Source: an uncultured Lachnospiraceae bacterium (lineage in GTDB: Bacteria; Bacillota; Clostridia; Lachnospirales; Lachnospiraceae). Taken from it: a DNA stretch of 29,924 bases. The notes beneath the pieces are model-generated. The model saw only the letters and a program-made list of their open reading frames with translations, ran no database searches and had not been told where the DNA came from. The DNA is taken from positions 1 to 29,924 of the forward strand of contig CAKRPI010000014.1 of NCBI GenBank assembly GCA_934376945.1. Direction: 5' to 3'. Below, one piece after another: positions 17,111-24,610 of this stretch. The first letter of the stretch is position 1; every line of letters begins with the position of its first letter. The position numbers were made by a program, and so were the translations under genes.

Positions 17111-18508
17111 ATGTTTCGAAATTTTGGAGAACAATGCGCAGTTATAGATGAGAAAGGACAGAAGTATTCATATAATCAGATTTTTGAAGATGTTGAAGCT
17201 CTTTATAGCCACATCGGAAGGCGCTGTTTGATATTTATTATGTGCAGAAACGTGAAAGATTCTCTTGTTGGATACGTATCCTCCATCAATCATCACGTTG
17301 TACCATTGCTTCTTTCAGCAGAGCTGGATGAGGAGCTGTATACACATTTAAAAGAAACGTATCATCCGGAATATATTTGGGCTCCGGCAGGAAGCGGATA
17401 TACAGATGGGATGGAGTGCGACTGGATATTAGACGATTATGGACTGTATCACACTGGCCTTGAGCCGTATGCACTGAATGAGAAGCTGGCATTACTGCTG
17501 ACGACATCTGGTAGTACGGGAAGTCCGAAACTGGTAAGGCAGAGCTATGAAAATATCCGTGCGAACACAGAGTCGATTGTAGAGTATCTGGAGATTACAC
17601 CTTCGGAAAAGCCGATCACTTCCCTGCCAATGAATTATACGTACGGTTTGTCAGTTATTAATACACATCTTTATACAGGCGCCACTATTTTGATGACAAA
17701 CTATGCGGTTGTACAAAAAGAATTCTGGCAGATTATGCGGGAGCAGGGAGCCACTTCTATTGCAGGAGTACCATATACTTATGAGATGCTGAACCGTTTA
17801 AGATTTTTCGGGATGGATCTTCCGGCGCTCAAAACGATGACGCAGGCAGGCGGCAAGCTTTCTCCGGAGCTGCATCGTAAGTTTGCGGAGTATGCGTCAG
17901 AGAAAAAGAAGAGATTCATTGTAATGTACGGTCAGGCTGAGGCAACTGCACGAATGGCTTATTTACCGGCAGAACGGTCACTTGAAAAGTATGGAAGCAT
18001 GGGAATCGCAATTCCGGGTGGCCGATTGGAGCTGATCGATGTAAATGGAAACGTAATTGAGGAAGCAGATACCGTCGGAGAGCTTGTATATTACGGTAAA
18101 AATGTAACTCTTGGTTATGCACAGAAAGGCGAAGATCTTGTCCTTGGCGATGAAAGAAATGGACGTCTTATTACTGGGGATATGGCAAAGCGTGATACAG
18201 ATGGTTTTTATTATATTGTAGGAAGAAAGAAGAGATTCCTGAAGATATTCGGAAACCGCGTGAATCTCGATGAGACAGAGAGAATGCTGAAGACGCATTT
18301 CCCGGAAAATGATGTGGCATGTGCCGGCGTCGATGATAAGATGTATATATTTGTCACAGAAGATCTGGATGAGGCGGAGCTACGAAAATATTTGTCTGAA
18401 AAAACAGGCTTGCATATCAGTGCATTCTGTGTAAAGAGAATCGAGGAGATTCCGAAAAATGATGCCGGGAAGACGCTCTATAAAGCACTTGAGCAGTATT
18501 ACAAATAA
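17111..18508 (+). CDS. AMP-forming acyl--ACP ligase (ANL superfamily)
   Basis: A 465-residue adenylate-forming enzyme. AGGAGG lies eight bases before the ATG. Motifs in order are LLTTSGSTGSPKLVRQS (P-loop, about 129-145), SLPMNYTYGLSV (about 175), VMYGQAEATARMAYLP (about 275), NGRLITGDMAKRD (about 350), GRKKRFLKIFGNRVN and the catalytic Lys region IPKNDAGKTLYK (near 455). It activates a carboxylic acid as an adenylate and, by context, loads it on the adjacent ACP. At 465 residues it is a stand-alone A-domain-like ligase, similar in size to DltA or FadD relatives. The substrate pocket cannot be read with confidence, and no DltB/DltD are present. Confidence 0.87.
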   Translation: MFRNFGEQCAVIDEKGQKYSYNQIFEDVEALYSHIGRRCLIFIMCRNVKDSLVGYVSSINHHVVPLLLSAELDEELYTHLKETYHPEYIWAPAGSGYTDGMECDWILDDYGLYHTGLEPYALNEKLALLLTTSGSTGSPKLVRQSYENIRANTESIVEYLEITPSEKPITSLPMNYTYGLSVINTHLYTGATILMTNYAVVQKEFWQIMREQGATSIAGVPYTYEMLNRLRFFGMDLPALKTMTQAGGKLSPELHRKFAEYASEKKKRFIVMYGQAEATARMAYLPAERSLEKYGSMGIAIPGGRLELIDVNGNVIEEADTVGELVYYGKNVTLGYAQKGEDLVLGDERNGRLITGDMAKRDTDGFYYIVGRKKRFLKIFGNRVNLDETERMLKTHFPENDVACAGVDDKMYIFVTEDLDEAELRKYLSEKTGLHISAFCVKRIEEIPKNDAGKTLYKALEQYYK

Positions 18509-18525
18509 AAAAGTAGTGTAGAAAA

Positions 18526-18556
18526 GTGCTTGAGATCTGTAAAAGATCTTAAGCAC
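18526..18556 (+). terminator. Hairpin between ligase and YfhO genes
   Basis: A 13-bp stem with one G-U pair, GTGCTTGAGATCT (18526-18538) against 18544-18556, loop GTAAA, then ATTTTGC. The T-tract is short, so it could be a partial terminator or an RNA-stability element. It sits in the longest gap within this part of the cluster and might lower expression of YfhO and genes beyond. Confidence 0.55.
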
Positions 18557-18593
18557 ATTTTGCATAAGAAAAAAAGAAGAAAGTAGGTCTTAC

Positions 18594-21449
18594 ATGAGAA
18601 AGAAACTGACTTCTGGAGAAAACATATATAAAAAGTATACGATACTGTTTTCGATATTTTTTGTATGTGTTTTTTCTGTTTTTTCAATCTATGGAAAATC
18701 TTATTTGTGGAGTTCGGACGGAATGGGGCAGCATTATCCGTCTGCTGCGTATTCACATAAATGGATTGTTGATATTGTCAAGAATTTTTTTAAGACAGGA
18801 AAGCTTCACGTTGCGTTGTGGGATTTTTGCCTTGGATTTGGACAGGATGTTTTTGGAAATGCCATTAATTTCCGCCCGATGAATTTTCTGATGTGCTTAT
18901 TCCCAAGCGCACAAATAGAAGCTTTTTTATTTGTAAGGACGATATTAAGCTTATACCTGGTCGGAATCGCATTTATTGCATTTGCAAAGACGAAGACAAA
19001 TGATCAGGACGCACTTCTGATTGGAAGTATGGTTTATACCTTTTGTGGTTTTTCTCTCTATTTTGCGGCGCGTCACACATTTTTCTGTGAAATGATGTTT
19101 TATTTACCGCTTATGCTGATGGGAGTAGACCGCATTCTGGAAAAGAAGAAAAGCTGGATTTTTATATGGATGGTCTTTTTCAGCGTGATCAGCTACTTTT
19201 ACTTCCTTTATATGGTGACAATTCCTGCAGTGATTTATGCAGTGTTTCGCTATTTCGAAGTGCGGGAAAAAGAACAGCAGAGTGTTGCAGATTTCTTCAG
19301 GACGATTTTAACCTTTGCAGTTCATTATTTGATTGCACTTATGCTTGGTATGTTCAGCCTGCTTCCGTCTTTGATCCGTACACTGCAAAGCAGCCGGACA
19401 AGCGCACAGACTGGAATGAATTATCTTATTCATGAGACAGCCTATTATCTGGATTTTGTTCGCGGTGTGATAGATACGACGGAAATCGGAATTTATGGCC
19501 ATATGGCGTTTTCCGGCATTGCTGTTTTTTGCCTGTTATACATGATTTTTAAGAAGCATAAGGACAGACGGCTGTATCTTGGACAGATGGCAGTGTACAC
19601 GCTTGTTTATCTGATTCCGCTTCTGGCGATGGTATTCAGTGGGTTTGCTGGTAGTACGCAGAGATGGTGCTTCATCTATGCCTTCTGGATTTCCATGATT
19701 GTGGTAGAAATGCTGCCGGGATTTTGTAAAAAAGATGTGCCGATCATGCTGAAAAGCAGTCTCTGCACAGTAGGATATCTTGTTGTATATTTGCTGGTGG
19801 TGCGGGTACAGCGTTCCGAAATGGGTTCAGGCGTGATCTGGCTCGTTGTTTACCTGCTGATTCTTATGGTGATCAATCTTACATCCTTTTTCGAACAGAA
19901 AAGAAGACTGTTGAGTGTATGTTTGCTGCTTGTACTCTGTGCAGAGACAACGATGAAATCATATGAATTGTTCGGGACAGACGGGGAAGGTTATATTAAG
20001 TCATACCATGACAGCGGTAAAGTAATAGAAGCCGGAAGAGATAATGCGGCTTCCGCAAGATACATGGTTGATGACGATTCGGTATATCGAATCGATGCAG
20101 TACAGGGAAATCTGTCGGAAAAATATCAGCAGGTAAACTACGGCTTCCGCGATCGTGTTCCTGGGGTGTCGAGTTATTATAGTTTTTCTTCGGGCTGGAT
20201 TTCGGATTATTCAATTGGACTTGGAAATTCACAGCAGAACGTCAGCTTTTTAATCCTGGATCTAGATCAGCGGACGGTATTAAATGAGCTGGCTGCGGTA
20301 AAATATGTGGCAACGACGGAGGAGCGCTCAGACAGGGTACCTTATGGATATAAGCTTGTCGGGAGCAATGTAAAGACTTATTCTGACGGTCATACGGAGA
20401 ACCAGTATCTTTATGAGAACGAATATGCACTTCCGCTGATGTATGTGTATGATTCTTGTATTTTGGAATCAGATTATGAAGAAATGCAGACTTACGAAAA
20501 GGAACAGGCGATGCTGCAGGGACTGGTTCTTGAAGATGATGTTCAGCAGGAGATGGATTACAAAAAGTCGGATGTAAAATTTGATTATACAGTTCTGATG
20601 GATCAGGACGAAATACTTCAGCAGCTAAAAGAAAAGGCAGAAAAAAATGACAATATTGAAGTCTATGACGACCATTTTGAGGTAACAAAAAACAATGCAT
20701 CTATTTCCCTGAACGTGGATCAGGAGGAGACCGGCGAAATTTACTGGGTTATGAATAACGTCCGGTATGATTCTGTGAATCTAATGGAAAAGGAACTGGA
20801 AGCACTTGGTGAGGATGCTACTACCTATGCAAAACAGCTGATTCGTGAAAAGTATAACGGGTGGTCAGAAACAAAGTCTGCCTTGATTACAGTAACGATG
20901 GGGAAACTGTACGATACGTGTCCTCTTTTAAATAAAACTCACCAATATTATTTTGGAGAACGTGATATTTTGATGAATCTCGGTTATGCGAAATCAGGAT
21001 CATTAAAATTAACATTTAATCGTGCAGGAGTCTATTATTTCAAAGATCTTCAGCTGGTATGCCAGCCGATGGATGAATATGAGGACCGGGTAGCAGAATT
21101 GAAAAAAACGCCGGTGAGTGAGATCAGCGTTGCCGGAAATTCAATCAGAGGGGTCGTCACGGCAGATGACAAGAAAATGGTTTGCATTGCTGTACCGTAT
21201 GCAACTGGCTGGAGCGCGTATGTAAATGGGAAAAAGGCAGATGTATATCGTGCAAATGGCATGTATATGGCGGTTCAGGTGGAAGCTGGAGAAAATGAAA
21301 TTATATTAAAATATCGGACTTCCGGATTAATTGCCGGTACTGTTGTTTCGACTGTAACCGTATGCGTGTTGGTGGCTCTGTGGTATGTATATGATGGACC
21401 TGGAAAGAAGAGAAGGCAGAGAAAAAAAGGAAAGCAGGAAAAAGAATGA
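18594..21449 (+). CDS. YfhO-family GT-C membrane glycosyltransferase
   Basis: A 951-residue membrane protein. An N-terminal helix is followed by SSDGMGQHYPS (about 41-51, the acidic GT-C loop), then about 11-12 membrane helices to about residue 460, a large outer domain (about 470-900) and a last helix (about 910-935) with a basic tail. Features such as FCLGFGQDVFGNAINFRPMN (split over 80-100) and YATGWSAYVNGKKADVYRAN (862-881) are typical of YfhO (PF09586). In Bacillus and Listeria, YfhO-type enzymes transfer a sugar from undecaprenyl phosphate to lipoteichoic acid outside the cell, with a CsbB-type GT2 and a GtcA/GtrA flippase. All three classes occur in this window. Confidence 0.85.
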   Translation: MRKKLTSGENIYKKYTILFSIFFVCVFSVFSIYGKSYLWSSDGMGQHYPSAAYSHKWIVDIVKNFFKTGKLHVALWDFCLGFGQDVFGNAINFRPMNFLMCLFPSAQIEAFLFVRTILSLYLVGIAFIAFAKTKTNDQDALLIGSMVYTFCGFSLYFAARHTFFCEMMFYLPLMLMGVDRILEKKKSWIFIWMVFFSVISYFYFLYMVTIPAVIYAVFRYFEVREKEQQSVADFFRTILTFAVHYLIALMLGMFSLLPSLIRTLQSSRTSAQTGMNYLIHETAYYLDFVRGVIDTTEIGIYGHMAFSGIAVFCLLYMIFKKHKDRRLYLGQMAVYTLVYLIPLLAMVFSGFAGSTQRWCFIYAFWISMIVVEMLPGFCKKDVPIMLKSSLCTVGYLVVYLLVVRVQRSEMGSGVIWLVVYLLILMVINLTSFFEQKRRLLSVCLLLVLCAETTMKSYELFGTDGEGYIKSYHDSGKVIEAGRDNAASARYMVDDDSVYRIDAVQGNLSEKYQQVNYGFRDRVPGVSSYYSFSSGWISDYSIGLGNSQQNVSFLILDLDQRTVLNELAAVKYVATTEERSDRVPYGYKLVGSNVKTYSDGHTENQYLYENEYALPLMYVYDSCILESDYEEMQTYEKEQAMLQGLVLEDDVQQEMDYKKSDVKFDYTVLMDQDEILQQLKEKAEKNDNIEVYDDHFEVTKNNASISLNVDQEETGEIYWVMNNVRYDSVNLMEKELEALGEDATTYAKQLIREKYNGWSETKSALITVTMGKLYDTCPLLNKTHQYYFGERDILMNLGYAKSGSLKLTFNRAGVYYFKDLQLVCQPMDEYEDRVAELKKTPVSEISVAGNSIRGVVTADDKKMVCIAVPYATGWSAYVNGKKADVYRANGMYMAVQVEAGENEIILKYRTSGLIAGTVVSTVTVCVLVALWYVYDGPGKKRRQRKKGKQEKE

Positions 21450-22150
21450 AATTGTTTTGTATTCCGTTTGCCGGTGGAACTGCACAATTTTTTAAACCAT
21501 TGGAAGAGGTTTTGAAAAATCGGATTGAAATATATGCGATTGAGTATGCAGGGCATGGATACCGGACAAAAGAGCCTTTCTATAAAACATTTGATGAAAT
21601 GGTGGAAGATGTGGCTGGACAGATCAGAAGGAAATTGAAGCCGGGCGATCAATATGCTTTGTTTGGCTATAGTCTTGGAAGCCTGGTGGCTTATGAAACT
21701 GCAAGAAGAATGGGAGCAATGCACGTGTTTTTGGCAGCGCATGCAGCACCGAGTATTCGAAGCGTGAAAAAGGGATTTCATGACTTGCCGGATGAAGAAT
21801 ATGCGGATGTACTTTCAGGATATGGGGACATTGATCCGCGGATTCGAAATAACAAGCGCTTTTTGAATCTTTATCTTCGTCCAAGCCGCGCAGATTATGC
21901 GCTTTTGGAAGAGTATCCGTTTGATGAAAAGCACCCTGCAGTGGCGACCGGTGCAACGATGTTTTATTCATCGGAAGATACCGGATTTGAGACAGTCAAA
22001 CCATGGAAAGAGTGTTTTAGTGAAAGGTTTGAGTGGATTGAGCTGAGTGGAAAGCATTTTTTCCTCAGACAGCATTTAAAAGAAATAGCCAACATAATAG
22101 AAGAAACAATAAAAGAAACGGGGCAGCCAGGTCAGAAATCGGGTTGCTAG
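21446..22150 (+). CDS. Type II thioesterase (alpha/beta hydrolase)
   Basis: A 234-residue cytoplasmic hydrolase overlapping the YfhO stop as ATGA. The family pattern is clear: LFCIPFAGGTAQFF (3-16), nucleophile Ser76 in FGYSLGSLVAYETAR, Asp178 in SSEDTGF and His204 in GKHFFLRQH. Such enzymes free misloaded acyl groups from carrier proteins, normally beside NRPS or PKS genes. Here the only carrier is the free ACP at 16862, so it may edit that ACP or release its cargo. The TAG stop (22148-22150) lies inside the end of the inverted-repeat element, so the last residues may have been changed by its insertion. Confidence 0.85.
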   Translation: MKLFCIPFAGGTAQFFKPLEEVLKNRIEIYAIEYAGHGYRTKEPFYKTFDEMVEDVAGQIRRKLKPGDQYALFGYSLGSLVAYETARRMGAMHVFLAAHAAPSIRSVKKGFHDLPDEEYADVLSGYGDIDPRIRNNKRFLNLYLRPSRADYALLEEYPFDEKHPAVATGATMFYSSEDTGFETVKPWKECFSERFEWIELSGKHFFLRQHLKEIANIIEETIKETGQPGQKSGC

Positions 22151-22310
22151 TATGAACCACCCCAATTGGCTGACTGATTCATGCAGGATAAATTTTTATC
22201 TGCAAGGCGGAGGAATGAGCCGTAGCGGTGGCTACGGCGATTGACAACAACGTAGCAGATAGAAATTTAGACAAATGAAGCAGACTGTTAATTGAGGTGG
22301 CTCATACTAG
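22147..22310. mobile_element. 164-bp MITE-like element with long imperfect terminal inverted repeats
   Basis: The outer nine bases CTAGTATGA (22147-22155) are mirrored exactly by TCATACTAG (22302-22310). The pairing continues inward: from the ATGAACC side 24 of 31 positions match, then AAATTTTTATCTGC (22190-22203) against 22255-22268 with one mismatch. The centre has its own hairpin GCCGTAGC-GGT-GGCTACGGC. It has no coding capacity. The ends carry CTAG, which could be part of the repeat or a target-site duplication. This could be a non-autonomous transposon or a structured RNA element. Confidence 0.7.
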
Positions 22311-22339
22311 GAGTATCAATCGAAGGAAAGGAGCAAAAA

Positions 22340-23284
22340 ATGGGAAAGAAAGTATCTATAATTGGTGCAGGAAATGTTGGTTCTGCAGTTGCATATACGC
22401 TTGCAATGCAGTATGAAGATATAGAAGAACTGCTGCTGATTGATATAAACGAAAAGAAAGCAGTCAGTGAAGCATTGGATATTGAACAGAGTACCGCTTC
22501 ACGTGCGCCTGTTTGCGTGCGCGCAGGAAAATATGCAGATGCTGCAGGATCGGATTTTGTGGTGATCACGTCCGGAATTGGAAGGCGGGCAGACCAGAGC
22601 AGGCTTGACCTTATACAGACGAATGTTAATATTATGAAAGAGATTACGCCTGAAATTGTGAAAGCAGCGCCAAATGCAAAATATATTATTGTGAGCAATC
22701 CGGTTGATATCACAACGTATGTGTTCCTTAAGCTGTCCGGACTTCCGGAGCGGCAGGTAATCGGAACAGGGACACTGCTTGACACGGCGCGGCTGCAGTG
22801 TGCACTTAAGAGTTACAGTCAGACAGATTCAAAAAACGTTCAGGCTTATGTGCTTGGTGAACATGGGGATACATCATTTATTCCCTGGTCATTAGTAAAA
22901 ATTTCAGGTATGGGTTATGAGACGTATTCCAAAAGCATGAAAGCAGAAGGAAAAAGTATGCCTGACCAGGATTTGCTGATGGAATATGTGCGTAAATCCG
23001 GTGCAAGGGTTATTTCAGGAAAAGGCTCTACTTCTTATGCAATTGCGTCAGTAGTCAGTCGACTGTACAAAGCATTGACAGGTTCAGACGATGTTCTTGT
23101 TCCGGTTTCTGTGATGATGCATGGAGAGTATGGAATTGAGGATGTTTGTATCAGTATCTTTACACGGTTAAATAAAGACGGGAATTGTGGAGTTGTTCCG
23201 ATTCGGCTTACTACAGATGAAATACGTCAACTGAAAAGTAGTGCGGATACATTGCACGAATGGACTGAAAAAATAGAATTTTAG
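22340..23284 (+). CDS. L-2-hydroxyacid dehydrogenase of the LDH/MDH family
   Basis: A 314-residue NAD-dependent enzyme. The ATG at 22340 follows AAAGGAG; the open frame reaches further up into the inverted-repeat element. Motifs are GAGNVGSAVAYTL (9-21), Asp148 and Arg151 (GTLLDTARLQ), and catalytic His175 (GEHGDTS). The specificity loop reads SGIGRRADQSRLDL. The position equal to Gln102 of lactate dehydrogenase is Arg82, as in malate dehydrogenases, so a plain lactate dehydrogenase label may be wrong. It is followed after 11 bases by the flippase gene. It may supply a 2-hydroxyacid for the ACP/ligase module. Confidence 0.85.
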   Translation: MGKKVSIIGAGNVGSAVAYTLAMQYEDIEELLLIDINEKKAVSEALDIEQSTASRAPVCVRAGKYADAAGSDFVVITSGIGRRADQSRLDLIQTNVNIMKEITPEIVKAAPNAKYIIVSNPVDITTYVFLKLSGLPERQVIGTGTLLDTARLQCALKSYSQTDSKNVQAYVLGEHGDTSFIPWSLVKISGMGYETYSKSMKAEGKSMPDQDLLMEYVRKSGARVISGKGSTSYAIASVVSRLYKALTGSDDVLVPVSVMMHGEYGIEDVCISIFTRLNKDGNCGVVPIRLTTDEIRQLKSSADTLHEWTEKIEF

Positions 23285-23295
23285 AGGGAGATACC

Positions 23296-24570
23296 ATGAG
23301 ATTTTTGTTTGAAAATAAAAAAATGTCGGTTCAGCAAAGCAGTTATATCTGGAATATGACGGCAGGAATGATTTTTGGTTTTCAGTCCGTATTTTTACTT
23401 ATGGTAATCACACGAGCGCTCGGACTTTATGAAGCCGGGCTGTTTACGATTGCATATGCAAATGCGAATCTTTTTCTGACCATTGGAAAATATGGAATGA
23501 AAAATTATCAGGCAACCGATGTGAAGAATCAGTTCAGCTTTGGCGAGTATCTCACATCAAGATACCTTTCCAGCGCAGCAATGATTGTTGTCTCCGCCGG
23601 GTATATTCTGTATACAGGACATACCCTGGACTACACAAAAGAAAAAATGCTGATCATTTTCTTTATGTGTTTGCTCAAAGTGGTTGATGCGATGGAAGAT
23701 GTTTATCTTGGCTGGTATCAGCTGAAAGGAAGACTGGATGTTGGCGGAAAAATTATGACGCTGCGTCTTATTTCTACTATGCTCGTCTGGATTGCGGGGA
23801 TGATTATTCTGAAAAGTCTTCTGTATTCCCTGATTGTGGCATGTGTATTCTCTGTCATTGTCCTGATCTTTTTTGTGAAGGAAACTTATCCTCAGTTCAA
23901 AGAGGATAATAAAAAAGAAAGTGTTCAGTTTGGAAAAGTATGGAAACTTCTGGGCATCTGTTTTCCTTTATTCCTGGGTACTTTTTTGGCATTTTACATA
24001 GGAAATGCGCCGAAGTATGCAATTGATGCGCAGCTTACGGATGAGGTGCAGGCATGCTATGGATTTATTTCGATGCCTGTATTTATCATTGGTCTCTTGA
24101 ATGGATTTATTTACCAGCCGATTCTTACACAGCTTGCTGTTTTATGGAAAGAAAAAAAGGTAGCTGTTTTTGTGAAAAAGGTATTGCTGGAGTGCGTTGT
24201 GGTTGCAGGAATCACGGCAGCTGCGTTGATTGGAGGATATTTGCTTGGAATACCGGTTCTTTCGATCCTGTACCATACAGATCTGACGGATTACAAGGCG
24301 GAATTGCTGATTCTGCTTGTGGGAGGCGGTTTTCTGGCATTGTCTGGCTTCCTTCTGGTCGCTCTTACGATTATCCGTATGCAGACGATCAGTGTGGTCG
24401 GATATTTGATCACAGCAGTTCTGGCATATATACTGTCACCGGTAATGGTAAGAAAAAGTGGCGTGATGGGAGCTTCTGTGCTGTATACCTTGCTGATGCT
24501 GCTGCTTGCGGTGCTGTTTGCGATTATGATGGCATATAAATTGATTTCTGCGATAAAAGAGAAAGACTGA
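23296..24570 (+). CDS. Wzx-like oligosaccharide flippase (MATE/MOP superfamily)
   Basis: A 424-residue polytopic protein with about 12 membrane segments. GAGGGAG precedes the ATG. The N-terminal SSYIWNMTAGMIFGFQSVFLL and TRALGLYEAGLFTIAYA are typical of polysaccharide-biosynthesis exporters, as is the later SMPVFIIGLLNGFIYQP. Wzx proteins flip undecaprenyl-diphosphate-linked oligosaccharides to the outer face. Its presence means the cluster may export a whole repeat unit, not only a single sugar. No Wzy polymerase or initiating phosphosugar transferase is recognised in the window. Confidence 0.82.
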   Translation: MRFLFENKKMSVQQSSYIWNMTAGMIFGFQSVFLLMVITRALGLYEAGLFTIAYANANLFLTIGKYGMKNYQATDVKNQFSFGEYLTSRYLSSAAMIVVSAGYILYTGHTLDYTKEKMLIIFFMCLLKVVDAMEDVYLGWYQLKGRLDVGGKIMTLRLISTMLVWIAGMIILKSLLYSLIVACVFSVIVLIFFVKETYPQFKEDNKKESVQFGKVWKLLGICFPLFLGTFLAFYIGNAPKYAIDAQLTDEVQACYGFISMPVFIIGLLNGFIYQPILTQLAVLWKEKKVAVFVKKVLLECVVVAGITAAALIGGYLLGIPVLSILYHTDLTDYKAELLILLVGGGFLALSGFLLVALTIIRMQTISVVGYLITAVLAYILSPVMVRKSGVMGASVLYTLLMLLLAVLFAIMMAYKLISAIKEKD

Positions 24571-24610
24571 GAAACGGTCAAAACGGGAAACGCCGGAAAA
24601 AGGAGGCTGT

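Noticed and set aside
16862..18508. DltA/DltC (D-alanylation of teichoic acid) as the identity of the ACP and ligase
   Set aside because: No DltB or DltD nearby, and the context is sugar-nucleotide acyltransferases and a thioesterase, so only the general ANL ligase and ACP families are supported.
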